A DNA stretch of 64,000 nt, taken from the NCBI RefSeq assembly GCF_030247195.1, contig NC_080672.1, forward strand, positions 403,699,037 to 403,763,036, read 5' to 3'. Position numbers and translations under genes: made by a program. How positions within the stretch are numbered: position 1 is the stretch's first letter; every line of letters begins with the position of its first letter. Shown here piece by piece: positions 37,689 through 48,627 of the stretch. The notes beneath the pieces were generated by a model. That model was not told where the DNA came from. It saw only the letters and a program-made list of their open reading frames with translations, and made no database searches. The stretch is from Topomyia yanbarensis. Taxonomy: Eukaryota; Arthropoda; Insecta; Diptera; Culicidae.

Positions 37689-38310
37689 TAACGAAAAAAA
37701 GCGCTGTAGAAAATTACCTGATGGACCGATCCGTTTCAAACTTTCAGGCAATAAAATATAACCCAATAGAATTAGTCCGCTTTGATGTAAGTCTCATGAT
37801 GAGGCAATGAGGCTCCGTCAGCATCTAGGTGTACAGTTTCCGGGCCCGTGACTTTCCCACCGTATTTTGCCGTTCGTCACGATTTAGAGCCTTCTGTACT
37901 TTCTACGTATGCAGTCCCGCCCGGTTTTTGGCTTTCTGAACGAAAGACTCGGGTAGATTAAACTTTTTGGCTACATCCCTGACCGAAGCCTTGGGATTCC
38001 GCTAAAACTTTTTCACTACACGCTTGTGATCCTGCTCACTAATAGAACATCCATTCTGACCGCATTTCTCCTTCCATTCGGTGCTCAGAGTTTGATAGCA
38101 ACATTTGATCACACGACTTACCGTTGACTGCACGATTCCGAGTTGTTTCCGATGTCCCGATGAGAGAGTTGAGGATTTTCCAGGATCTTCCGAAAAATCA
38201 ATTTGCGACGTTTTTTTTTCTCGTGACGCCATTTTTCCCAATTTTCGCAAAACTGGCAAATTTTCAAGAGAAAATACCCAATGGGTTATTTTCTACAGCG
38301 TTTTTCCATG
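37689..38310. mobile_element. Internally deleted Tc1-like element
   Basis: Inverted ends share CGCTGTAGAAAAT: GCGCTGTAGAAAATTACC from 37701 on the left and ACGCTGTAGAAAATAACC read inward from about 38305 on the right. Each is preceded by an A-run outward. Between them lies a truncated minus-strand transposase (37745-38232). The element is about 620 bp, roughly half the length of a complete copy, and sits inside the Jockey-type endonuclease relic. The terminal bases and any TA duplication were not clear. Confidence 0.6.
37745..38232 (-). pseudogene. Tc1-like (ITmD37E-type) transposase N-terminus, broken
   Basis: From ATG at 38232 the minus strand reads MASREKK, then a helix-turn-helix region with KQLGIVQSTVSRVIKC and WKEKCGQNGCSISEQDHKRV. 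A stop follows, then RNPKASVRDVAKKFNLPESF and KVQKALNRDERQNTVGKSRA. This is the bipartite DNA-binding domain of a Tc1/mariner-group transposase, and I recall very similar mosquito proteins of the ITmD37E type. Near 37800 the sequence HCLIM followed by an out-of-frame ETYIKAD block shows that the first catalytic aspartates were removed by a short deletion. The remaining catalytic domain is gone. It is non-functional. Confidence 0.7.
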
Positions 38311-38334
38311 ATGCAATTTGATGTGGAACACTCT

Positions 38335-38655
38335 TTATCTAAGAACACACGCGAATATGCGAAAAGACTCACGGGTATAAAATCAAATTTAATCACGCTA
38401 GCACCCTTACAAACGTCCTGCGCAATCGAACAAGTTAACATGCAAACGTACGATCTCTTCGCGATGATACATACGAACGCGAGATTACTATGCCCGCACT
38501 TGAACCGTACAATGAATATCACATTCAGAACCAGGCCCTCTGCAATTGGCCCTAAGTAATGTTTTAGTGGGTGACATTTCCCGTCTCGTCTGCAATTGTA
38601 GTGAGCAATTCTGATGGGGAGTTCACCCTAGCTCTCTCTCGAAAAATTAATAAAA
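38335..38655 (+). mobile_element. ACGCGATC retroposon, 3' end copy
   Basis: This matches the terminal ~300 bp of 59584-61680 and 23595-24385: AAGAACACACGCGAATATGC, the TCGCGATGATACATACGAAC block, ACAATGAATATCACATTCAG, then CCCGTCTCGTCTGCAATTG and a CTCTCGAAAA end. A 5' truncation with a preserved 3' end is the usual product of target-primed reverse transcription. It lies directly beside the Tc1-like element. Confidence 0.7.
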
Positions 38656-38659
38656 AGAA

Positions 38660-39730
38660 AGGAATGTTGAGCTCGATTGTTTGAAGATGCCCGAAGGTTT
38701 TGGCTGTGTCTGCGGTATGTTCCTTAAAAAGAGTTTTCAAAGTCCACTAAGAATCAGGGCTTGGATTGTGAAGCTTCAAATGAACGAATATAGCGATTTC
38801 CCCCTTGCACGAGAGCACTCATTTTCATGCGTAAATGAGAACCTATGCCTGACGCAAACAGCTAAACGTGAGAAAGCTGAGTACTTGAATGGACTTACCC
38901 TCCCGGCGAGAGGAAACCAATGCCTTCCCCAAAACAGATGCATGACGAAAATAACATTCTAAAACCTGAAAAGTTGCGTCTCTCTTGCATAGAATCTGCG
39001 CTGTCCGATGACACCCTTCATGAATACACTTGCACGTTGAACTGGTATACGACGAATGCTTCATTATCGTTAGTTTATAATGAGAATGAGGCATGCTGCT
39101 TCACGCCTTACTACACGGGATGAAGCAAACATTTTTTTACCACTTTGACTGGTGAAAATACGGGAATGAAAAGCGTTCGTCATATAGGTACTTATCATTT
39201 ACGTACAAGAAAAAATGTGTAAAATATAGCTAAAATTATGCTTTATATCCATGAAAAAACAAATTCATAGGATTCTTTTCAAAAATTTTTTATTTAATTT
39301 ATTTTAAAGTTGGATAAATGAATTATTTTGTACGTTGAGAGAGTTCGTGCATACAAAGAGCTTGAGAATCTAGAAAGGTTTTAATGGCTATACGATTCAA
39401 TCCTAGATAGTTGAATTGTCGATTGAAGTTACACTGTCAGATAAATGGTAAACAAACATTAGAGATGGCGAGTCTTTGTACCAGAGGGATTCAGCTTTTT
39501 AGATTTGGTGGGCGGAGAGATTGAGTTATGTTAGAGCAGTTTCATTTTTGATTTGTTTTCCAAAAGTTGCGAAGCTAATCTATAAAGATTCTTGGTAGGA
39601 AAGCCAAAAGTAAATAATTTGACTTACATTTTTGTCTTCATAGAACATGCATCAATCGGTTTTTTATTAAATTTTGGGAAAATCTAACTCAATTTTTAAA
39701 ATCTGGCATAATGAAAGGTTTGTGATTTTA
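38660..39730. other. No recognisable gene
   Basis: No gene is recognised. A plus-strand frame of 93 codons (38681-38962) begins MKMPEGFGCVCGMFLKK, but I recognise no family and it has a shadow frame on the other strand. Confidence 0.3.
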
Positions 39731-39960
39731 AGCATAAGCATAAGAGATCACCCGTAGTTGCTACTCCGTTATTGGCCAGAACCAAATTTGGTTGCAAAAT
39801 GTTCATTGGAACAACATGCTTGGGAATAACATAATGAACCACATTGTACAATCTATATTGATCCCTGCATGCTGATCAATACCGACGCCGGCCACGTCCT
39901 TAATGAAGGTTTGTCATTTTGTCTAGAAATTGCAAACACTGACTGTGCCAGATAAATCTG
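39731..39960 (+). repeat. Dispersed repeat, GTTGCTACTCCG family, copy 2
   Basis: It shares with 2977-3290, in order, GCATAAGCATAAGAGATCAC, GTTGCTACTCCGTTATTGG, CAACATGCTTGGGAATAACA and TACAATCTATATTGATCCC. The two are about 80 percent alike by eye over the first 150 bp. It is non-coding. Confidence 0.65.
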
Positions 39961-40197
39961 TCATAATGGCATCCCTGAGTGCAACCGGAACGGAAACAAT
40001 CAAATCTCCAGCAGAGTGCTTTGATTTATTATCTCAAATAGTTTTGTTGCGGACTTTAAATCTGGTATACGCTTCCCTTTTTTGTCCTATCTGAAACACG
40101 TTTAGAACTGTGTTTCCAATATACAGAGTATTGAGCCCATACAATTAAATTCGTTGAATTGGGGAAAACAACTTCAAGTCAAGTAACGAGGTAAGGA

Positions 40198-40640
40198 CAA
40201 GTTCTGGAGCTGTTCAGTTCTAGATTCATAATTTTGACTAAAAATTCTAAAATTAAAACTTACTCTTCACAGTAGCAGTTTGAGAGGGTGTTCTTTTCAG
40301 TTTAAAATTCATGTCACGTCATGTCTTACTGGATTCAAAAAAGAATTTCCCAAGTTCATCCAGCCTGAGTATCTGTGCATCTCTATGTATGTATTTGAAA
40401 ATACAGTTCCAAGGGCATGTTCAGGAGTGTTTCAGTTCTAGATTCATAATTTTGACAAATTGAAAATTTTAAAACTAGAACTTTCTTCTCCCAGCAGCAA
40501 TTTTTGCAGGTGTTCTAGTTAGTTTAAAATTCGTGTCCCGCCATGTCTTAAGCGTTCTAGTAGGATTCAAATTTGTTTTTCCTCAGTCCATCGGGTCTAC
40601 GTATCTGTGCTTAATACTCTCTATGTACTTAAAACACAAT
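40198..40640. repeat. Two-copy ~218-bp tandem duplication
   Basis: GTTCTAGATTCATAATTTTG occurs at 40217 and again at 40435. Both are followed by a TCTAAAATTA/TTTAAAACTA block, CAGTAGCAG/CAGCAGCAA, AGTTTAAAATTC, TGTC-CGCC/CGTC-ATGTCTTA, GATTCAAA and TATCTGTGC in the same order. The copies have diverged. A partial third echo may occur at about 40757. Confidence 0.7.
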
Positions 40641-40821
40641 TTAAACGTGTTTTAAAATCAACAACAAATAGAACGGCGTCGCACAGCAGTTTTTAAATTT
40701 TGAAACAAAGCTGTTCGAAATTATAAAACAAAACGCTCTGCTGGGGATGTGATTGTTTCAGTTTCAGTTCTACAATGAAACTCGTAAATAATTTAAAACG
40801 CTGCTGAACATGCTCTACACC

Positions 40822-41010
40822 CCTAGAAAAAATCATGTAAATATACGTCTCCTGATTCTGACATATACGAGCATAAAAAATGACTCGCTATTAAGTTTGA
40901 TTTTAATTTTACACAACGTTGAATCTCGTAAATCACGTAATTTTACTCCACATATAGCGTTTGTTCTGAATGGCAGTAAATGTATTTTTATGTCATTGTG
41001 AATGTAATGT
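40822..41010. repeat. AGAAAAAATC-TTTACGTCTCCTG repeat, copy 1
   Basis: CTAGAAAAAATCATGTAAAT, ACGTCTCCTG, TGACATATACG and GCATAAAAAATGACTCG match 48905-48975. The flank contains further TTTAC/GTAAA complements, suggesting a palindromic MITE, but the ends were not defined. Confidence 0.5.
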
Positions 41011-41220
41011 ATATGTTTAATGTAAAATTAAACGGAGCACGGTTATATTTTGTCATTTCGTGAATTACGGTTTGTTAAATTCTTTCTTGCTTGCAATTAC
41101 GTCAACGATAAAATTCATATTTTTTGGTGTGTAAGTTCATTGTTTCAGTTTCAAACTGGATCCAGTTTAATTCTAAAATTGTCAAAGTTTCAGTTTTGAA
41201 CTGTAATAACACTAAAAGGT

Positions 41221-41990
41221 GTCGGGCCATTAGGGCGAATGCTGCAAGACCGAACGCCATTAGGCTGAATGGGTTATAAAGCCAAATGTCATTAGGCCGA
41301 ATAGGTCATTTGGCCGAGTGCCACTCGAGGATCCGCTGGACGAGGCGGCCGTCGGAAGCGGCGGCCTCTCGCAAGTAAACCTATGATCCACTCGTTTTCC
41401 CGGATTACTCAAACATAATTTAAATCCGACGGAGCGGAGCGATGTCGGACAGCACTTGACATGAAGCGATGTGGCGTAGTCACATTAGGCGTCGCTGTTG
41501 TTTATTTATTCCATTACAGCGACAAATATGCAATGAGAAATGTGTCGTAAATATTCCAAACATTATTATTCTAAGTTAAAAAAATCGTAATAAGATCTTT
41601 AAAAATCACCTTTCATAGAATGTTTCCAGTTCGGTATAATGACCCAATTCGGCCTAATGACCCATTCGGCGTAATTGCCCATTCGGCCTAAATGCCTAAA
41701 TAATGAATAGTTCGGCCAAATGGCTTTGGGGCCATTCATAAATTACGTAACTAAATCGTTACGTAAGATGTTTTCACCGAAGAAAAAATTTTTTTCTGGA
41801 AATTTGTTGCATAATATGGGAAGGGGGATGGAGAAATTTGTGACAATTTGTTACATGGGGGAGTCAATTCTGGGCAATTTTTGCGTTACGTAATTTATGA
41901 ATGGTACCTTTCGGCCTAGTGACCACTTCAGCCTAATGGCATTCGACCGAACGACTTTCGGCCTACCGGTTTTCGGCCTGATGATCCAGC
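41221..41990. repeat. GGCCGAATGG/CATTAGG repeat field
   Basis: 41225-41330 and 41640-41990 are packed with variants of CATTAGGCCGAAT and CATTCGGCCTAATG in alternating orientation. A GC-rich unrelated segment (41335-41640, with GGATCCGCTGGACGAGGCGG) lies between. A MITE is inserted at 41728-41908. Dispersed arrays of this kind occur in mosquito genomes. It is non-coding. Confidence 0.7.
41728..41908. mobile_element. 181-bp MITE with 3-bp target duplication (TTT)
   Basis: The inverted ends share CCATTCATAAATTACGTAAC, preceded by GGGG on the left and GGTA on the right. TTT lies outside both (41725-41727 and 41909-41911). The interior has AAATTTGTTGCATAAT and CCCATGTAACAAATTGTCAC (minus-strand reading). 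It interrupts the GGCCGAAT field. It is related to 4618-4785 and, by its ends, to 10409-10720 and 28958-29117. Confidence 0.8.
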
Positions 41991-42966
41991 ACCCACTGAA
42001 ATTTATTAAATGATTTTGGTTATTAATCGAATAAGATATATCTAACCAAAAGATTGCTTACCAAAGCTTATTAGTTAAAGTGGAAAATTCGGGGTTTGAT
42101 AGATTAAAATTCATTGGCGAATTGTACGCTCTTGAAAAAAGTTACATTTTCAATATCACCGTCAACCGTCCGATTGGTTCAATAGATATTGCTCCGTTAT
42201 AATGTACACCATGAAACAATTTTGTTTTTAAAACGCTCTCGGAGATCCACGGTCACTTACTCAATTTGAAATAGTTTGCAATGAAAATTAAGGAACATAT
42301 TGCATAAATGTTGCATTAAAATATGTAAATTGACTGAACATCCTAGCACTCTGAATCGCCAGAAAAATCATACTTTAAGTCCTATCTCATTCCTCCCCCT
42401 ACTACAACTATGACAATTGAGACTTCATTTGTAATCAGCGACCTAAAATTACCGATATTACCCAAGTAAAGTTATACATACAGGTTCAAAATCAGGGATA
42501 AAATCCTTGCGAAATGTACCCCTTGCGAATAACAATCTGATGGATGTTTTCTGCTAGACCATCGCAATCTCATGAAAATGGGAGAGAACTGAGCTGTATA
42601 GTAGGCCTCTCTTATCGGCAAAAAATTTCTCTGAATGATGTTGCTTCACGGCTCAATAGCGCCTGCGAAGCATTGCACAGCAGATGGCTTCAAAGGAATG
42701 TATATTCATCATATATACACATTCACGAAGATAAAAAATAGCCGAATACAGACTACACACGATGGGTGGTTTTGAGAGCAGTGGTAAGCATGCATACACT
42801 CGTGAGTGTTTGAGAGAATGAACTATGCCTGCTTCTATTCAGTGCTTCGATTTCCAAGCCCTGCTAAGAATCTACAATATATACCAAATTTCAAGTTGGA
42901 TCTTTTGTGGTTCCCAATATAGATTTTATTTGCTTGCTTTGGCTCCTAAAACAAAATCCATCCAAT

Positions 42967-43155
42967 GACGGTGCCGATGGTTGAGAGGTAAGCGACCGCT
43001 ATTTACCCCAGTGGGTCGAGGTCATTGAGATTTTCTGAGGTGAAAAATCCATGGTCACGTCTTTCTTCGGAAGGGACGTAAAGTCGTTGGTCCCGGTTCA
43101 TGTGTTTATAGGCCGACATCTACGGTTCAGATGTTGGCGCTCAGTGCAGACAGAG
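42967..43155 (+). mobile_element. tRNA-derived SINE
   Basis: The head reads GACGGTGCCGATGGTTGAGA with an A-box-like TGGTTGAGAGGTAAG (about 42978). A damaged B-box region (GGGTCGAGGTCATTG) lies about 40 bp downstream. The body has GAGGTGAAAAATCCATGGTC, ACGTCTTTCTTCGGAAGGG, GGTCCCGGTTCATGTGTTTA and a CAGTGCAGACAGAGG end. I recall this arrangement as a common mosquito SINE derived from a leucine- or serine-type tRNA. The family name is not certain. Confidence 0.65.
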
Positions 43156-43359
43156 GCAGTATATTAGCTTCTTTACTAAGTTGTAAATTTGGCTTTCTAT
43201 GGATCATATCATGGAAAGTGGTCATTTTATGTTGGTAAGTGTGGTTTTCCTATATCTGCTGCTCATACCTATTACTGTTCGCTAGCAGTTGGACATAACT
43301 TTATGATATTTCATGAAATGGTGCAATGAACAAAAATGATTACACGAATAATATTTTCA

Positions 43360-44190
43360 ATTTTGTTGAATTAGTTCACTTGAATATTTCATGACCATGT
43401 GTAGATACACGTAATTGATAATGATTAGGGACATCTTCTAAATATCACAAGAACGCAGAATGGATCATAGATTATGCACTATGAATCATGAAACAGTTCA
43501 CTAATCGATGAATAATATTTCATGATTATGTGAACTATTTCACGAGCATGAAAGGTGAGTTGTGGCTATTATACTAGGAGTCATGAACCCGTCCACAAAT
43601 ATATGAATAATATTTTATAATTTTGTTAACTATTTCATGGGCATGCATGGTGATTTGCGACTAATACGTTATGAATCACGAATCCGTTCTAGTGTTCATG
43701 AACAATATGTTATGATTTCGTGAATTATTTCACGAATATGAATATTAAATCGTGACTATTATACTAGGAATCATCAATCAGTTCACGAATACACGAAAAA
43801 TATTTTATAATTTTGTAAACTATATAAGGAGCACGGATGTATATTAGGAACCATGAATTAGCTCACGAGGATTGAAAGGATTATTGAATAAACTGGCGAG
43901 TTTTGAAAAATAGCTCGCGAGAGAATATCCAGACTGTTATGATTTTGTCATTTTTTCACAAGTACGAAAACCAGATCATGATCAAGATGTAATAAATCAT
44001 GAACCAGTTCACGTCGTATAGTCGGGCTATAAGTTCCTACATTCTTACATCTATGAATACAATTACGAGTCAGCCTTTGGTTTTCTGAATAATGTGCATG
44101 GTCCATTATTCGTCACTTAAAAACATGATCGTTCCAGAATTCATGGCTCCTTATTCATGATTTTGGGAACCATTTTTTCGTGTAGAACAA
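43360..44190 (+). repeat. ~95-bp tandem array, TCATGAA-CAGTTCACGAA unit
   Basis: At least four successive units start near 43486, 43580, 43674 and 43769 (period about 95). Each has TCATGAAxCxGTTCACxAAT, ATGAATAATATTT, TTGTGAACTATTTCACGAG and ATTATACTAGGAA segments. More degraded units lie on both sides. The same unit occurs on the opposite strand at 11290-12660 and as one copy at 48628-48725. It is non-coding. Confidence 0.75.
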
Positions 44191-46400
44191 TGCAAGCAAA
44201 TTTTGTTAAATAACATGTTAACGTGGCCACCTGTGTTATTTCCCCATTTCAAGCTATTTTTCACATTATTACAGCGGAGCTGTAATTTATCGGATATTCT
44301 CCGGTACTTCTTTTTGAATTTTATGTCTTCGTTGAACAGACATTTTAAAGGAATCTTTGTGTGACATTTTTTGCTGCAAAAATCAACAAAACTAAACGTC
44401 GCTTTTTACAAAATTCGTTTCAAATATAATAATTTGCAGATTCATTTACCTAATAAAAGACTATTAAAATGGTGTTCATATTATCTAAAAAATGACCAAT
44501 AGTTTCTCGGTGGTGATTTTCTCCAAAAACATCTTATAATTGGTAGCCCTCTTAATGCACAAAACATCATTACTCTTATCAGTACTATTGAATGATTCAC
44601 ATTTGTTGTCTTTTGAATTTTTTTGGATGTTTTTGACTCATACTGTACATTCTAGAAACAATTGCCTTGGTTGCATGGTACTCCTTCCTTTATGATTTAA
44701 AATGCTGTTCGCACAGATTGCATTTCAGTCAAGATACACATGCGTAAATTGCTGTCGTTAGTATCATCATCATCATCACCATCATCATAATTCATCAGTT
44801 CGTTGTGGCAACAATATCTCTCCGTCCTTGCGAACTGGACCCAGACAGCATTCATTATGGTCATGACCAGCCCAGGTGATAATGGAAATGATAAACGAGT
44901 TAATTCGAATGAAACAGATGCAGACGCGTGGTGCAGTTGGTTGGATTTGCCTTATTGGGCGGAAATGTGATTAGCAAACGTCGTGACTGACCTGGTTGTT
45001 GTCCAAAAGCACCCATGCAGTACAGCTGAAGGTCGGGTGCCTTTCATTGTGAACTGGAAATATGGTCAACAGTTTTTTTTATAGTTTCTTAATGTAGTAG
45101 GTATCACTCGAGCAATTTCTCGAAGTTCCAATAATGTACAGAAGTACGCCACATTTCGCATCGATCGATGTGCTCCTATCGATTGAACTTAATTCTCAGG
45201 AGGACCACCAATCAAGATTCATAGCTATTGCAATTCCAACAGAACAATATGTACCTACTGTCACTACAGCAATATTGTAGCCATTCTAACCCCCTTATTT
45301 CGTGTCCTTACCATAACACTGATCAGCGCGTGTTCAAAACCATTCGGATAACACTTCCGAACCAGTCTCTCGTACACGCTGAAAACTGATTGCAATATTC
45401 TAGTCGAAAGTGCCTATCCTTCCGTTACCGTGGAAGTCTCATCCAGACGAATAGATTGTGCAAATTACTGTCGTAATTGAGTTATTCTCCCTCAAATCCC
45501 CGCGCATCCGCTTGTTCGTTGAAAGCCAATATCAGATGTGCATGCACGTTCGTTCTTCCCTCTAGCATTACGTACAAGTTTGCCGGTTTGTTTTGTGTTG
45601 ATTCACCCCAAACTAGACAGTCCTACATGCTAGCGACTGGCATCAGAATAGGCATGTTTCTGGTAAACAGCTACTCTCATCAGTGTGCACCGGAGACGCG
45701 CCCTTCAAGAAATGACAAAAAGAGAACACTAAGCCTGAGGCTACGGCGTCAGTCATGGTGGCGGTGATGATTCGAACTGCCTCGAAGGCCATCTAGATAA
45801 GGCAGGCTGTGATTCCGTTATCGAACGAATCGTACAATTTCCCACAGAAATGAGCAGAGAGTGTAGCGATGTCGGGTCGGGAAAGTGGGTCTATTTTTGT
45901 AAGGGGTGGACGAAATGCACTGGCAAGTTTTGTGATTACTATACATCTATGAGTTCACAGATACATAATTTTGTCGTTAAATTCATTGGAAACCCAATCT
46001 GGCGGTTTGCCTTTTTAATGATAAAATCGTAATGAGGTCGACTCTTGTAAAAGACGTTGGCTTATGGTTACGGTGGTACGATAATACACTGTATACAATG
46101 CGCACTGTATTAGCGAGTTTAATGAGAACCTGGTATCGAAACTGTAAAGCTGAGAAATTCCAGATGCACTTAACCACTATGTATAATTTAACGTCAGCAG
46201 CGTAAAATATAGCGAATAGATAAAAAAATATGATTAATAAAGAGTTTAAACAAGAGTGATCCCTAATTACCTACTTGAGGCACTCTCGATTAGATTGAAA
46301 ACGGACCCGGAAACACGCTTACAATTTTACTACGATCTCTCAGGTACAGATCAGATCTATAGAAATTCCACATGCCAAATGCTGATTTCAAGTCGGTATA
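44191..46400. other. No recognisable gene; short (ATC)n
   Basis: An imperfect ATC microsatellite occupies about 44763-44787. Otherwise I recognise no element or gene. Open frames such as 45477-45767 show no family features. Confidence 0.35.
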
Positions 46401-47035
46401 AATACCGTATCGATCCACCGTGAGCCCCAGCGTCCAAATTACTTAAATAGAATAAGACAAACCTAACTCTACTCTCAAACCGATTGGATTTACTTGACCG
46501 ACCGTTCATATTAGAATTTGAGTCATCGGTTGACCACCAGGAGGCGGCACCCGCCACAAATGATAGTTTGGGCCTCTGTAACCGTAGATGGGGGCTCCCC
46601 AATCGTTTTCATCGAAACTGGCGCCAAAGTAAATGCGACATATTATCGGGCAAGTGTTCTGGAGGTTGCTTTGAACTTGTGGGCCGACAAACATTTCAGT
46701 CGCAGAGCATGGACGTTGCAGCAAGACCCAGCACCGTCTCGCAAAGTGCGAGTGAATGGCTGAAAACCAACGTTCCAAACTTTAATATTACCACACAATG
46801 ACGGCTCTCGAATTCACCAGATGCGAATCCAATAGATTATTCACTCCGGGCTATTTTGGAGAGTTAGGTCCCTTAGTAAAAATACACGCTGGAGAAAGCC
46901 ATTATTCGTGAGTGGGTCAAAATACTGGCGGGTCACATTCGGGTAACTTGCGATTGGTTGATCAAGGCCATAGTCAAGGTAAAAGGTGGTCATATCGAGC
47001 AAAAGTGGATTGATTCAGAAATTTGAAATATTTTC
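46400..47035 (+). pseudogene. Tc1/mariner-group transposase catalytic domain (relic)
   Basis: The frame at 46518-46763 reads HPPQMIVWASVTVDGGSPIV and FIETGAKVNATYYRASVLE (first catalytic aspartate block), then WTLQQDPAPS with the second aspartate at 46725-46727. A frameshift moves the reading to SASEWLKTNVPNFNITTQ, a stop, then SNSPDANPIDYSLRAILES with the third acidic position at 46820-46822. KAIIREWVKI and VKVKGGHIEQKWID close the domain. The N-terminal DNA-binding domain is not recognisable. A catalytic distance cannot be read because of the frameshift, so I cannot tell mariner DD34D from DD37D relatives. Confidence 0.7.
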
Positions 47036-47211
47036 ACACATTCTGCACTTACTAAAAATAAACCGAAATTATGACTTTTTTAGTTGGTTACACTGCGAAT
47101 GCCGGACCCTGTTAACACGCAAAAACAAACTGTGTAAATACGACTCGACGGCGTTTTAAGATGTTATTTTTCTTTAATTTTGACACGTTATAAAACATTT
47201 CAAATCCACGG

Positions 47212-48378
47212 GTCAGTTATGAGGAAGAGAGATAGAGAAAAAGATAAAAACAAAGAGGTAGCGAAAAAAGAGAAAGAGAAACAGTAAAAAAAGAGAAAAT
47301 GAGATTGAAAGAAATGGAGAAGGAAAGAGAAAATGAGAGATAAAGAGAAAGACAGAAAGCATGAAAAAGAGAGAAAAAGTGAGAAGAATAGAAAGATACA
47401 GAGGGAGAGAGAAAGAGAAACAGAGGAAGACCGAAAAAGAGAAAGAAGGAAAAAAGAGAGGGTAGGAGAGAAAGAAGAAGAGAGGAGAACGAAAAAAGGA
47501 TGGAGAAGGAGAAAGAGAGAGTAGAGAGAGAAGGAGGAAGAGAGAGAAAAAGGAGAACTAGAGAAGGAGAAGTAGGAGAAAGAGAACAAGAAGGAAATAG
47601 AACAAAAAAGAGAAAGAACAAGAAAGACAGAACGAGAAAAGGAGATCGAGAAACAGAGAGAAGGATCGAGAAACAGAGAGAAGGATCGAGAAAGAGAAAC
47701 AAAGAGAAGGATTGAGAAAGAGAAACAAAGAGAATGAGAGAGAGAAGAAACAGAGAAGAAGAAACAATGAGAAAGAAAAGAAGGAAGAGAGAAGGGGAAA
47801 CGGAGAGATGAGGAAACAGAGGGATGAGCGAAAACAGAGAGAAGGAGAAACAGGGGAACTCAGTTTCATTTGGATAGTGCCGCGAGTGAAGCGAATAAGT
47901 TTTAATTACGCTTGATGATTAAATAGACTGAAACGTAAGCAACAGAAATAGGTTCACCAAAAGAGAAACATAGAGGAAGAGCGAGGAAGTGAAAGAAGGA
48001 AAGAGAAGGAGAGGGAAACAGAGAGGAGAAAAGAGAGAAGGAGAAACAGACACGAGAACGAGAGGAGGTTAAAGAGGGAGGAGAGGGAAGGAGAAAGAGA
48101 GAGAAGGTGGGAAAGAGAAGAACTAGTACTAGAGAAGAAGAAAGAAAGCAAGAGAAAGTGAGAGAAAGAGAGAACAACTAGGAGAGAGAAAGAGATAGAG
48201 AGAACGGAAAAAGAGAGAACGAGATAGAAAGAGCAGGAGAAACAGGGATCGAGAAAGTGAGAGAAGGAGAAACAGAGAACCAGAAAGAGAACAGCGAAAA
48301 AGAAACTGAGAGAGATGAAGGAAGAGAGAAAGAATGGAAAGCAGAGTAAAGGGGAAACAGAGAGAGAGAGAAGGAGAA
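47212..48378. repeat. Purine-rich (GA/GAAA) low-complexity block, two tracts
   Basis: Two nearly all-purine tracts, 47212-47840 and 47960-48378, are built from GAGAAAGAGA, GAAACAGAGA and GGAGAAACAG variants. Cytosine occurs mainly in ACAGA and CGAGA steps. Long open frames on either strand (Arg/Glu/Lys-rich on plus, Ser/Leu/Phe-rich on minus) are by-products of the lack of stop codons and are not genes. Such homopurine DNA can form triplex structures. Confidence 0.85.
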
Positions 48379-48500
48379 ACAGAGGAACTCAGTTTCATTT
48401 GGACAGTTCCGCGAGCGTGAAGCGAATGGGTTTAAATATCTGAGGAAGACTTAAGAATAAATAGGTTGAATCGTAAGCAACAGAAATAGGTACGCCGAAA
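47842..48500. repeat. ~125-bp spacer repeated after each purine tract
   Basis: After tract 1 (47842-47965) and again after tract 2 (48378-48500) comes the same non-repetitive segment: GGAACTCAGTTTCATTTGGA, GTGAAGCGAAT, an AAATAGxxTGAA block and CGTAAGCAACAGAAATAGGT. The two copies differ at about one base in five and by short gaps. So tract plus spacer forms a unit present twice, with a period of about 535 bp between spacers. Confidence 0.8.
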
Positions 48501-48627
48501 CACATTAACCAACACCTGTGGACAGAATCGAACGGTGACCAAAACTGAAAACATAAGTATTTAAAAATCTGTGAAATAGGCCACAGGTTATTGGAAATAT
48601 TGGGAATATGCACAAAGTTGCACGGTT

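Noticed and set aside
43360..44190. CRISPR-like array
   Set aside because: The unit is one contiguous ~95-bp repeat without unique spacers, in a eukaryotic context.
47200..48400. Several overlapping open frames of 60-160 codons on both strands rich in Ser/Leu/Phe or Arg/Glu/Lys
   Set aside because: They follow from the purine-rich simple sequence, which lacks stop codons. They have no protein-like composition.
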